27,090 bases of DNA from Chersky-806 sp036502405 (GTDB lineage: Bacteria > Actinomycetota > Acidimicrobiia > IMCC26256 > JAENVU01). Positions 1 through 6,440 of the stretch are shown here, one piece after another. The position numbers were made by a program, and so were the translations under genes. The stretch is from assembly GCA_036502405.1 (NCBI GenBank), contig DASXYP010000019.1, forward strand, positions 1 through 27,090, in the 5' to 3' direction. Every line of letters begins with the position of its first letter. Within the stretch, counting starts at the first letter, position 1. The notes beneath the pieces are model-generated. The model saw only the letters and a program-made list of their open reading frames with translations. It was not told the DNA's origin and searched no databases.

Positions 1-1
1 G

Positions 2-49
2 GTCACCGCGGTTTCCCGCTTCTTCGGCTACCACAAGCCCCTCGTCTGA
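2..49 (+). CDS. C-terminal end of an unidentified protein (5' partial)
   Basis: An open frame runs in from the left edge and ends at a TGA at 47-49; the visible 15 residues are VTAVSRFFGYHKPLV. Too little is present to name a family. I take it as real because the codons have the G/C third-position pattern of neighbouring genes and because a hairpin repeat starts six bases after the stop, as another copy does after the stop of the gene ending at 21885. It converges on the minus-strand gene ending at 143. Confidence 0.45.
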   Translation, partial: VTAVSRFFGYHKPLV

Positions 50-54
50 CATCT

Positions 55-76
55 CGAAGATCTCCGGAGGGCGACC
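55..76 (+). repeat. Dispersed repeat, copy 1
   Basis: The 22 bases contain the core AGATCTCCGGAGGGCGACC. The core recurs at 115-136 on the same strand, exactly 60 bases on, and all 22 bases recur in inverse orientation at 21862-21883. The copy begins six bases after a stop codon and lies between two convergent genes. Confidence 0.8.
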
Positions 77-106
77 GCCAGACCGCGGCTTCGTGGTGCC
101 CTCCGG
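64..106. terminator. Hairpin between convergent genes, possible bidirectional terminator
   Basis: CCGGAGGGC at 64-72 is the exact reverse complement of GCCCTCCGG at 98-106, giving a 9-bp GC stem around a 25-base loop. The right arm can equally pair with a second CCGGAGGGC at 124-132, so two mutually exclusive hairpins are possible. No T tract follows, so a classical intrinsic terminator is not shown. The place between two gene ends is what suggests termination. Confidence 0.4.
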
Positions 107-114
107 CGGCTCTT

Positions 115-136
115 TGAAGATCTCCGGAGGGCGACC
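115..136 (+). repeat. Dispersed repeat, copy 2
   Basis: This copy matches copy 1 in 21 of 22 bases; only the first base differs. It ends six bases before the stop codon of the minus-strand gene at 143. Confidence 0.8.
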
Positions 137-142
137 CGGGCC

Positions 143-769
143 TCAGCTCAGGGCGACGAGGTGGTCCCGCAGCGTGAGGGCTGCGGCGCGCGGGTCCGGG
201 CACGGCCAGCCGTGCTCGGGCAGGTCGAAGTACTCGACCGAGATCGCTCCGTCGTAGCCGAGGTCGCCCAGCCGGCCGAGCACCGCGGCGAAGTTCACGT
301 CGCCCTCCCCCGGCGCGACCTGGGCCTCACCGGGGCGCGCGTCCCGGACCTGGACGTGGCCGGCGTACGGCAGCAGCTCGAGGATGTCGCCGCCCCACGC
401 GGTGACGTGGCCGGTGTCGATCAGGAAGCGGACCCCGGGGACCGCGTCGGCGAGCGCGCGCACGTCATCGATCGAGCGCACGGATGCGCCCGCCCACGGC
501 TCGCAGAGCGCGTCGGGCGCGGCGGTCCACCAGCGCACGGTCCGGTCCCACGCGTCGGAGCCGGCGGGCGGCGCGGGCGTCGAGCACCAGACGGGACGTG
601 GCTTCGGGAACGCGGTCGGGCAGCCGACGGGCAGCGCGAGCGTGCCGTCGTCGGCCTCGAGCAGCACATCGACGTGGGCGAACCCGTCGGCGCGGGCGAG
701 CTCGGCGCGCCGCGCAACGATCGGCTCGGTGCCGTACGCGAGGTCCACGACACCGATCGGAAGAGCCAT
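143..769 (-). CDS. Sugar phosphate isomerase/epimerase-like TIM-barrel protein
   Basis: A 208-residue protein of the xylose isomerase-like/AP endonuclease 2 TIM-barrel superfamily. These enzymes bind a divalent metal through conserved Glu, Asp and His residues and usually isomerise or epimerise keto sugars or related hydroxy compounds. Visible here are a Glu in LCEPW (residue 90), the DTGH motif (118-121), a His in HVQVRD (138), PGEGDVNF (153-160) and the terminal GYDGAISVE strand with Glu 179. It is shorter than the usual 250-290 residues. I chose the ATG at 769 rather than an upstream start at 1069 because the family-like sequence begins at MALPIGVVDLAYG and a TACGCT -10 hexamer lies seven bases upstream. 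The substrate cannot be read from the sequence. Confidence 0.85.
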   Translation of the reverse strand: MALPIGVVDLAYGTEPIVARRAELARADGFAHVDVLLEADDGTLALPVGCPTAFPKPRPVWCSTPAPPAGSDAWDRTVRWWTAAPDALCEPWAGASVRSIDDVRALADAVPGVRFLIDTGHVTAWGGDILELLPYAGHVQVRDARPGEAQVAPGEGDVNFAAVLGRLGDLGYDGAISVEYFDLPEHGWPCPDPRAAALTLRDHLVALS

Positions 770-1193
770 TGGGCGGAGCGTAGGGCGCGGACGCGACAAC
801 CCGGCCCGTCGTCCATGCCGAACTCGGAGCCACCCCGGCCAAGGCCGGCGTCGGGCGCACGTCAGTGCGGACGTAGGTACGGGCTCAGCTCGAGATCGGC
901 CGCGGCCACTGGGCGGCAATGCCGTTGGCGAGTTCTGCCTGTGGACGGCGTCCCGCGGAACTGCATCCACAGGGATACTTCGGGCGCCTGTGGATGAGTG
1001 ATTCACGCCGAGCGAATTCCTTTCCGAGGAGCCTGGCCAAAGCTGGCTTCGACGCTCGAGAACACGCATGGACAGGCAGACCTGCGTTACGGCCAGTGTG
1101 CGTCAATCACGCCACCCAAACGTCTCGGGCAACGAGCCAACCGGCTCCGCGCATTGAAGCTGAGCCACTCGCCGGACGTGCGAGGCTGGCGCC
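770..1193. other. 424-base intergenic stretch with CCTGTGGA motifs
   Basis: No convincing gene was found on either strand; the open frames here are Arg/Ser-rich and resemble no family. Base composition is less GC-rich from about 1000 to 1110. It holds three copies of CCTGTGGA: 938-945 and 987-994 on plus, 966-973 on minus. The last two form the perfect 9-bp arms CATCCACAG (964-972) and CTGTGGATG (988-996). It must also carry the promoters of the two divergent genes. GAGGCT at 1182-1187 is a weak -10 candidate six bases before the GTG at 1194. Confidence 0.5.
777..782 (-). promoter_or_regulatory. Likely -10 hexamer of the isomerase-like gene (leaderless)
   Basis: On the minus strand TACGCT lies seven bases before the ATG at 769. 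The arrangement matches several other genes here and would give a transcript starting at or next to the start codon. No convincing -35 is seen. Confidence 0.4.
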
Positions 1194-2039
1194 GTGAGCG
1201 TCGACATCTCCGGGGCGATGGACCTGCACTGCCACTTCGGACCGGACGCGCACCGCGCCCGGTCGGTCACCGCGCTCGAGGCCGCGGCCCAGGCGCGCGA
1301 GGCGGGTCACGCCGCGGTGCTCCTCAAGTCGCACACCGAGCCCACCGCGCAGCTCGCGCGCATCGTCGACGACGTCGTGGACGGCATCGACGTCTACGGC
1401 GGGGTGTGCTGCGACCACGAGATCGGGGGCCTCAACCCCGCCGCGGTCGAGACCGCGCTCGGGCTCGGCGGCCGCATCGTCTGGCTCCCGACGCTCTCCT
1501 CCCGTCAGGACGTGCTGAACGGCGTGGCCGAGCAGCTGGGGATCCCCGGGCCGGGGCTGGTCGTGATCGACGACGACGGCGAGATCCTGCCGGTCGTCGA
1601 GGAGATCGCCGCCCTCTGCCGGGACCATGACGCGGTGCTCGCCACCGGCCACACGAGCGCGGCCGAGCACGCCGCGGTGGCGCGCGCCTTCGGCCGTCGC
1701 CAGCGCGTCCTCGTGACGCACGCGATGGAGGACATGGTGGGGCCCAAGCTCGAGGCGCCCGCGCTCGCGGAGCTCGCCGACCTCGGCGCGTGGATCGAGC
1801 TGTGCGCGCTCACGTGCGTCGGTGCCCTCGCGACCCGCCCGGTCTCGGACCTTGCGGGCGCGGCGAAGCTGATCGGACCGGAGCGCTGCACGCTGGCGAG
1901 CGACTACGGCCAGGCCGCGAACGTCGCGCCGGTCGAGGGGCTGCAGCAGTTCGCCGACCTCATGGCCGGTGACGGGCTGGCCGCCGACGCGATCCGCACC
2001 ATGGTCGTGGCGAACCCGGCCACGCTCGTCGCCCGCTGA
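1194..2039 (+). CDS. DUF6282-like metal-dependent hydrolase (amidohydrolase-type TIM barrel)
   Basis: A 281-residue protein with amidohydrolase/PHP-like metal-site motifs: DLHCHFG near the N-terminus (residues 10-16), KSHTEP, GGVCCDHEIGGLNP, ATGHTS, VTHAMED and SDYGQ near the C-terminus. These fit a TIM barrel binding one or two metal ions and hydrolysing an unknown substrate; I place it with the DUF6282-type hydrolases on motif pattern. The start is a GTG at 1194, six bases after a weak -10-like GAGGCT, with no Shine-Dalgarno sequence. It stands alone on its strand and ends one base before the convergent MarR gene. The substrate is unknown. Confidence 0.8.
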   Translation: MSVDISGAMDLHCHFGPDAHRARSVTALEAAAQAREAGHAAVLLKSHTEPTAQLARIVDDVVDGIDVYGGVCCDHEIGGLNPAAVETALGLGGRIVWLPTLSSRQDVLNGVAEQLGIPGPGLVVIDDDGEILPVVEEIAALCRDHDAVLATGHTSAAEHAAVARAFGRRQRVLVTHAMEDMVGPKLEAPALAELADLGAWIELCALTCVGALATRPVSDLAGAAKLIGPERCTLASDYGQAANVAPVEGLQQFADLMAGDGLAADAIRTMVVANPATLVAR

Positions 2040-2040
2040 C

Positions 2041-2493
2041 TCAACCGTCGGCGCGCCGGGCCGCGAGCGCCTCCAGCGCGTCGGTCAGCTCGGCCGCGGC
2101 CGCGGCGCTGAGGTTGCGGCCCAGGTGCTTCTCGAGCGCCCCCACGTAGACCTCGTGCGCGCGCCGGAACCGGTCGCGTCCCGCGCGCCGGAGGGCCACG
2201 ACCGTCCCGCGCCGGTCCTCCGGGTGGACCCGGCGGTCCACCAGCCCGTCCGCCTCCATGCGCTGGACCAACCGGCTCAGGCCGGGCTGGCTGTAGCGGA
2301 CGCGCATCAACGCGTGCAGGTCCCGCAGCTGCATCCGTCCGCCGGCGCGGTCGAGGTACGCGAGCGCGGAGTAGGTGCCCGAGTCGATGCCCGCGTCCCG
2401 CTCGAGGACCGCGACCACGTCACGCAGCACCGGCTGGTAGACGTCGACGAGCGCGCTCCAGAGGCGTTGCGCCGCGTCCGGCGAGCTCGCCAT
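2041..2493 (-). CDS. MarR-family transcriptional regulator
   Basis: A 150-residue winged-helix protein of the MarR family, which usually bind palindromic operators as dimers and release DNA on binding small phenolic or oxidising ligands. The DNA-binding core spans roughly residues 45-105: LRDLHALMRV, the recognition helix SQPGLSRLVQRMEADGLV (68-85), and the wing RRVHPEDRRGTVVAL. It is the last gene of the operon starting at 4349, with only four bases between the stop of the NifU-like gene and its ATG, so it probably reports on and controls this operon. A candidate operator is the palindrome at 4368-4381 inside the operon promoter; that link is inference. Confidence 0.9.
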   Translation of the reverse strand: MASSPDAAQRLWSALVDVYQPVLRDVVAVLERDAGIDSGTYSALAYLDRAGGRMQLRDLHALMRVRYSQPGLSRLVQRMEADGLVDRRVHPEDRRGTVVALRRAGRDRFRRAHEVYVGALEKHLGRNLSAAAAAELTDALEALAARRADG

Positions 2494-2497
2494 CCCT

Positions 2498-2746
2498 TCA
2501 GCGGCGCGGGTCGGCGAGCACCAGCTCGAACTCGCCCGGGACCCGGCGGCCGATCGCGGCCTGCACGGTCTCGGCGAGCTGGTCGGGCGGGAGGATGCAC
2601 TCCTCGCAGCTCACGTCGTCGAACCGCAGCTCGAGCCGTACCCGGAGCGTCTTCGGGTCCGCCTCGACGAGCAGGAGGTCCGCCCCGTCGGCGCGCAGGA
2701 TCCGGCCGACCTCGTCCACCGCCTGTGCCACCGCCTCCGTGTCCAC
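2498..2746 (-). CDS. Small NifU-like CxxC protein
   Basis: An 82-residue protein whose order of motifs resembles the C-terminal NifU domain: a helix AVDEVGRILRADGADLLLVEAD, a strand TLRVRLEL, a Cys pair in SCEEC (Cys 47 and Cys 50) and a helix ending AAIGRRVPG. NifU domains carry Fe-S clusters on a CxxC pair. A cluster or thiol role is inference, since the sequence between strand and Cys pair differs from canonical NifU. I chose the GTG at 2746 because the upstream gene stops at 2749-2751 and this is the first plausible start; a start inside the upstream gene is possible. It is the third gene of the UGSC operon. Confidence 0.65.
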   Translation of the reverse strand: MDTEAVAQAVDEVGRILRADGADLLLVEADPKTLRVRLELRFDDVSCEECILPPDQLAETVQAAIGRRVPGEFELVLADPRR

Positions 2747-2748
2747 GA

Positions 2749-3801
2749 TCAGGCGGACGGACGGACGACGGCGCTCTGCATCTGGCTCTCCCCGAAGCTC
2801 GGCAGCGCGATGGCGTGCAGGCTGCCGAGCCCGCCGCACACCATCGGCACGATCTGCTCGGGCGTCGCGGTCAGGTACACGCGGTCCGCGTCGCCGACGC
2901 GGCCCTTGTCCCGCAGGATCACCTGGTTCGGGTCGGGCCAGAGAGTCAGCGGCTGCCACGCGTGCCCGTGCACGAACGCCTGGAGGTCGGCGACGTCCGG
3001 GAACGCGGCGGCGAAGCGCTCGGCCCACATCGGGTTGATCGCGAGCACGACCTCGCCGTTCTGCGCGTTGCCGAGGAACATGTTGGCCAATGGGTACGCC
3101 ATGCTCCGGGCGAGAAGCTCGAGCAGGCCGCGGGGGTCGTCGTTGTGGATGTCCGCCATCGGGAACGTCCCCTTGCCGCCGTGGACCGTCACCACGTCAC
3201 GATCGGTCGGGAGGCCACGCCGCGCCGCGAGCGACGGCCACGGGGAGCGCTCCTCCCACTCGCCGAAGCACAACCCGAACCGGGCGGGCTGGCCGAACAC
3301 GGTGCGCGAGGTCTCTCCCGCACGCTGGCCGCCGATGTTGCGCAGGCACAGGGCGACCGCGCGCCCGATGGTCATCGAGCCCCGGCCGCCGGCCCCGCCC
3401 ATGCAGCCGGCGCGGTAGTCGATGCCGAGCGCATCGCGCGACGGACCGTTGACCAGCAGCATCGGGAACACGCTCGAGGTCGTCGTGGTGAGCCCGAACG
3501 CGTTCCACTCGGGGACGAGCAGTGCTTCGAGCGCGGCGAGCACGTGGGGGAAGGCCGCCGGCTGCACCCCGGCCATCGCTGCGTTGGCGGCCACCAGCTC
3601 GATCGTGGCGACCCCGCCGCGGGGCGGCAGCACGCCGACGACGTGGTCGGCCGGGTCCGGGCTGCTGGCGAGCAGCGCCTCGATCGCCGCGTCCGTCGGG
3701 GGCAGGACCGGGGCCCCGTCTCCCCACTGCTGCTCGAGCGAGAGCTCGTAGAACGCCGCCGGGTCGGCGGGCACCTCGACCCTCGCGCCGGTGAGCGTCA
3801 C
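2749..3801 (-). CDS. Conserved protein, partner of the UGSC-motif protein
   Basis: A 350-residue protein of unknown function. The most striking segment is YRAGCMGGAGGRGSMTIGRA (residues 129-148), a Gly-rich loop with Cys 133. Other likely conserved stretches are WGDGAPVLPPT near the N-terminus, FGEWEERSPWPSL, VHGGKGTFPMADIHND and VVLAINPMWAERFA. Further cysteines are at 152, 178 and 322. There is no signal peptide or membrane segment. The start is a GTG whose last bases overlap the TGA of the upstream UGSC gene (GTGA), implying translational coupling and probably a shared complex or pathway. I do not recognise an enzymatic activity; the glycine-rich Cys loop could be a catalytic or ligand-binding site. 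Confidence 0.8.
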   Translation of the reverse strand: MTLTGARVEVPADPAAFYELSLEQQWGDGAPVLPPTDAAIEALLASSPDPADHVVGVLPPRGGVATIELVAANAAMAGVQPAAFPHVLAALEALLVPEWNAFGLTTTTSSVFPMLLVNGPSRDALGIDYRAGCMGGAGGRGSMTIGRAVALCLRNIGGQRAGETSRTVFGQPARFGLCFGEWEERSPWPSLAARRGLPTDRDVVTVHGGKGTFPMADIHNDDPRGLLELLARSMAYPLANMFLGNAQNGEVVLAINPMWAERFAAAFPDVADLQAFVHGHAWQPLTLWPDPNQVILRDKGRVGDADRVYLTATPEQIVPMVCGGLGSLHAIALPSFGESQMQSAVVRPSA

Positions 3802-4349
3802 GATGCGACCTCCACCCCGAGGAGCTCCAGCGCCCGCGGGTAGGCGTCGGCCGCGATCTCGAGCAGCTCCTCGCGGGGGCGGGCCTCGAGCGGATACGGC
3901 AGCACGAGGATGCGCAGGTCCCCGTGGCCCAGATGGTTGGCCATGTTCGCTCCGTGCGTCGCGAACTCGTCGGTGACCACAGCGACGACCGGGCGCTCGC
4001 GCTGCTCGATCGCGACCGCGTCCGCGATGGCGAACGAGGTGCACGAGCCGCAGGTGCCCAGCCCGACGATGCCGAAGTCGACCGCCTCGGCCAGCGCCCC
4101 GATGTGGCTCCGGTCGGTCGCACCCGCCTCCCCCACCTGACCGTGGGTCTCGACGGTCTCGACGCACGCCACGCCGTCGGCCCGGAGCCGCTGCTCCCAG
4201 TCGGCCGCGATGAGGCGCCACGATCGCCAGGCGGCGTCGGTGCGGATCCCGGCGCGCAGGCCCTGCAGGGGCGCGCCGACCCGGAACGTCGGTGCGGCGG
4301 TCTCGACGGCCGGCGGCGCGGTCGGGGTTCGGATCCAGACGGTGCTCAT
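3798..4349 (-). CDS. UGSC-motif family protein, cysteine form (CGSC)
   Basis: A 183-residue protein of the UGSC family, named for a redox motif in which selenocysteine or cysteine precedes Gly-Ser-Cys. Here the motif is GLGTCGSCTS with Cys 100 and Cys 103. The first position is encoded by TGC, so no selenocysteine is used. The family is thought to be a thiol/selenol oxidoreductase, but its reaction is not established. The protein looks cytosolic, and further regions (VVTDEFATHGANMANHLGH) are well formed. It is the first gene of a four-gene operon and overlaps the next by four bases. The ATG at 4349 is supported by a promoter with TAGGCT exactly six bases upstream. Confidence 0.85.
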   Translation of the reverse strand: MSTVWIRTPTAPPAVETAAPTFRVGAPLQGLRAGIRTDAAWRSWRLIAADWEQRLRADGVACVETVETHGQVGEAGATDRSHIGALAEAVDFGIVGLGTCGSCTSFAIADAVAIEQRERPVVAVVTDEFATHGANMANHLGHGDLRILVLPYPLEARPREELLEIAADAYPRALELLGVEVAS

Positions 4350-4355
4350 CGGCCC

Positions 4356-4384
4356 AGCCTAGAGATCCATGCGCACGCATGCAA
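4356..4384 (-). promoter_or_regulatory. Promoter of the UGSC operon (leaderless)
   Basis: On the minus strand TTGCAT (4379-4384), a 17-base spacer, TAGGCT (4356-4361), six bases and then the ATG at 4349 follow in order. Both hexamers and the spacing fit a housekeeping sigma-factor promoter, with transcription starting at the start codon. Confidence 0.6.
4368..4381. promoter_or_regulatory. Palindromic operator candidate
   Basis: CATGCG-CA-CGCATG is a perfect 6-2-6 inverted repeat inside the -10/-35 spacer of the UGSC operon promoter, where a bound repressor would block RNA polymerase. The MarR protein at the end of the operon is the obvious candidate binder, by inference only. Confidence 0.4.
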
Positions 4385-4412
4385 TCAGTCGTTCGTCCCG
4401 GCTTCCGCTGCG

Positions 4413-4418
4413 TATCGT
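4413..4418 (+). promoter_or_regulatory. Likely -10 hexamer of the CCPFFEF-motif gene (leaderless)
   Basis: TATCGT lies exactly six bases before the ATG at 4425. No good -35 is seen; GTTCGT at 4391-4396 is the best candidate with a 16-base spacer. Confidence 0.4.
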
Positions 4419-4424
4419 GGGGCG

Positions 4425-4724
4425 ATGGAACGGCCCATCGCCTGCTCACTCGACGATGCGGCGGCGCGCGACCGGCTGGCCGAGTGGCAGACCGCGCTCG
4501 GCGCCCTGGTGACGGCGGTCGAGTGGCCCGCGCCGAACCGGGTGCGCATGCCGCTGCGGGACGACCCGGTCGCCCTCCTGGATCTCGCCCGCCGCGAGGT
4601 CGCGTGCTGCCCGTTCTTCGAGTTCGGGATCGAGGTCACGGCGGAGGGGTCCGCGCTGACGGTCGCGGTGCCGGACGAAGCCGCGGCCGTCCTGCGCGAC
4701 TTCGCCGCTCTGGCCTCACCGTAG
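4425..4724 (+). CDS. Small protein with CCPFFEF motif
   Basis: A 99-residue soluble protein with the pattern MERPIACSLD, a WQTAL helix, and ARREVACCPFFEFGIEV holding adjacent cysteines 61 and 62, followed by strands ending LTVAVP. Short actinobacterial proteins with this ACS...CCPFF.F pattern are familiar, sometimes near metal-responsive regulators, but I know of no established function. The vicinal cysteines could bind a soft metal or take part in thiol chemistry; this is inference. The gene is divergent from the UGSC operon (75 bases between starts) and ends two bases before the next open frame. The start is the ATG at 4425, six bases after a TATCGT hexamer. Confidence 0.7.
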   Translation: MERPIACSLDDAAARDRLAEWQTALGALVTAVEWPAPNRVRMPLRDDPVALLDLARREVACCPFFEFGIEVTAEGSALTVAVPDEAAAVLRDFAALASP

Positions 4725-4726
4725 CT

Positions 4727-4945
4727 GTGGCCGTCACCATCTACGGCGTCGTCGCGGTCACGTTCATGATCACGATGTACGCGCTCGAGCGCCGGGGCCG
4801 TCGCTTCGTCCTGGCGTTCGCACTCGGCTGCGTCCTCTCGAGCGTGTACGGGTTCCTCTCGGGGGCCTGGCCGTTCGGCATCGCGGAGCTGATCTGGGCC
4901 GGCGTCGCGTTCCGCCGCTACCGGGCCCCGCTGCGAGCCGCCTGA
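4727..4945 (+). CDS. Small two-helix membrane protein
   Basis: A 72-residue protein with one clear hydrophobic helix near the N-terminus (VTIYGVVAVTFMITMYAL), the basic loop ERRGRR, and a second hydrophobic stretch (FVLAFALGCVLSSVYGFLSG followed by WPFGIAELIWAGVAF). It probably spans the membrane two or three times. The GTG at 4727 lies two bases after the stop of the preceding gene, so the two are likely co-transcribed. No family with known function is recognised. It may be a small accessory membrane subunit; nothing in the sequence shows a partner. Confidence 0.65.
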   Translation: MAVTIYGVVAVTFMITMYALERRGRRFVLAFALGCVLSSVYGFLSGAWPFGIAELIWAGVAFRRYRAPLRAA

Positions 4946-5035
4946 CCCGCTGCCGGCCGCGGCGCGTGGTCCGGCGCGCCCGGTCGACCGTGTGCCAGGT
5001 TGGAGGGACCCGCCCGTCCTCAGCAGGGAGCACCG

Positions 5036-5848
5036 ATGGCCACGTCGCCGATCCGCCTCATGCTCGCCGACGTCGACGGCACGCTGGTGACCAAGGACAA
5101 GGTGCTGACCGACCGTGCGGTCGCGGCGGTCCACGCGCTGCACACGGCCGACATCCGGTTCGCGGTCACGAGCGGGCGCCCGCCGCGCGGCATGGAGATG
5201 CTGATCGAGCCGCTGGCGCTCGACACGCCGATCGCCGCGTTCAACGGCGGGCTCTTCGTCAACCCCGACATGTCCGTGATCGAGCAACGCGTCCTCGCCA
5301 CGGACGAGGTGCCGCCGACCATCGATCTGATGACGTCGTTCGGACTCGACGTCTGGGTCTACCGCGGGGCCGACTGGTACGTGCGCGACCCGGCAGGCCC
5401 GCACGTCGACCGCGAGACCTGGACGGTGAAGTTCTCCCCCACCGTCGTGGCGAGCTTCGACGGGCTCACCGACGACGTCGCGAAGATCGTGGGGGTCAGC
5501 GACGACCTCGACGCGGTCGCCCGCGCCGAGGCCGCGGCACACGACCAGCTCGGCAAGCAGGTCTCGGCCGCGCGCTCACAGCCGTACTACCTCGACGTCA
5601 CGCACCCCGAGGCGAACAAGGGTGGGGTCGTGGCCTACCTCGCGCAGCACTACGAGATCAGCCCGGCCGAGATCGCGACGATCGGGGACATGCCCAACGA
5701 CGTGCTCATGTTCACGCCGTCCGGGCTGAGCATCGCGATGGGCAACGCGAGCAAGGACGTGCAGCGGGCGGCGACGAAGGTGACCGCGTCCAACGAGGAC
5801 GAGGGATTCGCCCGGGCCGTCGACGAGTTCGTGCTCGGCGAGCGCTAG
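5036..5848 (+). CDS. Cof-type HAD-IIB family phosphatase
   Basis: A 270-residue haloacid dehalogenase-superfamily hydrolase of the Cof/IIB type, enzymes that usually dephosphorylate sugar phosphates, nucleotides or cofactors. The motifs are complete: nucleophile region LADVDGTL (Asp 12 and Asp 14), motif II TSGRPP (Thr/Ser 45-46), the Lys in EANKGG (195) and motif IV GDMPND with Asp 218 and Asp 222. The cap domain lies between residues about 80 and 185, as expected for IIB. The ATG at 5036 follows an AGGGAG Shine-Dalgarno sequence; an earlier TTG at 5000 is less likely. It converges on and overlaps the membrane protein gene by four bases, the two stops sharing the palindrome CTAG. The substrate is unknown. 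Confidence 0.9.
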   Translation: MATSPIRLMLADVDGTLVTKDKVLTDRAVAAVHALHTADIRFAVTSGRPPRGMEMLIEPLALDTPIAAFNGGLFVNPDMSVIEQRVLATDEVPPTIDLMTSFGLDVWVYRGADWYVRDPAGPHVDRETWTVKFSPTVVASFDGLTDDVAKIVGVSDDLDAVARAEAAAHDQLGKQVSAARSQPYYLDVTHPEANKGGVVAYLAQHYEISPAEIATIGDMPNDVLMFTPSGLSIAMGNASKDVQRAATKVTASNEDEGFARAVDEFVLGER

Positions 5849-6372
5849 CGGTCCCGGCCCCACGGAGTGCGGCCCCGTGGCTTGAGCACCGACAGCAGGG
5901 TGGCCGCCCCGAGCACGACGGTGTGCGCGATCGTCGGCCCGTAGAGGTCGCCCGGCGCCGTCGCGTGCACCAGGTGATCGTGCGCGGCCGCGCTGATGAC
6001 CAGCGCATCGGTGACGATCACGACGATCGCGATGAGGATCTTCGCGACGACCCACCAGTGGCGGACCAGACCCCACTTGGTGCCAAGGCTCAGCACCACA
6101 CCGGTCGCGACCGCCGCGGCGCCGACCGGGATCGAGAGCCACGGGATGGTCTCGATCGTGCGCAGCATCCCCGTCGCGAGCGCACGGTCCCCCGTCGCTT
6201 CGGACACGACGAATGCGAACAGCACGAAGACGGCGATGCCGAACCACCCCACCGAGCCGAGGATGTGCGCGGTGAGCACGAGCTTGTGCGCCCGGCCTCG
6301 GAGCCGGAACCCGCGGGGGCGGCCGGCGGCCCGAGCGGGCACCGGCCGCGGCGTCGACACGATGGAAGCCAT
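5845..6372 (-). CDS. Four-helix integral membrane protein (DUF2269-like)
   Basis: A 175-residue protein with a basic N-terminus (residues 1-30) and four predicted membrane helices at roughly 33-55, 76-95, 106-127 and 146-160. The order AHILGSVGWFG, then WLSIPVGAAAVATGVVLSLGTKWGLVRHWWVVAKILI, is typical of small DUF2269-like membrane proteins. Function is unknown. I chose the ATG at 6372, one codon after a GTG, because TATCCT ends exactly six bases before it and TTGACC lies 17 bases further upstream. It is divergent from the MarR gene at 6447, and the operator-like palindromes between them make it a probable target of that regulator. Confidence 0.8.
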   Translation of the reverse strand: MASIVSTPRPVPARAAGRPRGFRLRGRAHKLVLTAHILGSVGWFGIAVFVLFAFVVSEATGDRALATGMLRTIETIPWLSIPVGAAAVATGVVLSLGTKWGLVRHWWVVAKILIAIVVIVTDALVISAAAHDHLVHATAPGDLYGPTIAHTVVLGAATLLSVLKPRGRTPWGRDR

Positions 6373-6376
6373 CACC

Positions 6377-6401
6377 GAAGGATAGAGATCGAATCCTTCG
6401 A
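6377..6401. promoter_or_regulatory. Overlapping palindromes, candidate MarR operator
   Basis: Two inverted repeats interlock. GAAGGAT (6377-6383) pairs with ATCCTTC (6393-6399) across nine bases, and TCGAA-TCC-TTCGA (6389-6401) is a perfect 5-3-5 palindrome. Together they cover the -10 and spacer of the minus-strand promoter and lie just upstream of the plus-strand -35. Confidence 0.5.
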
Positions 6402-6407
6402 GGTCAA
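6379..6407 (-). promoter_or_regulatory. Promoter of the membrane protein gene (leaderless)
   Basis: On the minus strand TTGACC (6402-6407), 17 bases, TATCCT (6379-6384), six bases and the ATG at 6372. This is the best promoter match in the window. Confidence 0.65.
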
Positions 6408-6411
6408 ACCC

Positions 6412-6440
6412 TTCGACGTCTATGATTTTTCGGCTAGGAT
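6412..6440 (+). promoter_or_regulatory. Promoter of the MarR gene (leaderless)
   Basis: TTCGAC (6412-6417), 17 bases, TAGGAT (6435-6440), six bases and the ATG at 6447. The -35 lies four bases from that of the divergent promoter, so one bound regulator could affect both. Confidence 0.55.

Noticed and set aside
938..996. Replication origin with DnaA boxes
   Set aside because: The motifs differ from the TTATCCACA consensus, only three occur, there is no AT-rich unwinding element, and no dnaA, dnaN or parAB gene is near.
3798..4349. Possible selenocysteine codon in the UGSC-motif gene
   Set aside because: The codon at the first position of the motif is TGC, not TGA, and the frame is open throughout; this is a Cys homologue.
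4385..5542. 385-codon minus-strand open frame over the CCPFFEF-motif, membrane protein and HAD genes
   Set aside because: It has no recognisable motif, while three plus-strand genes with family features occupy the same bases.
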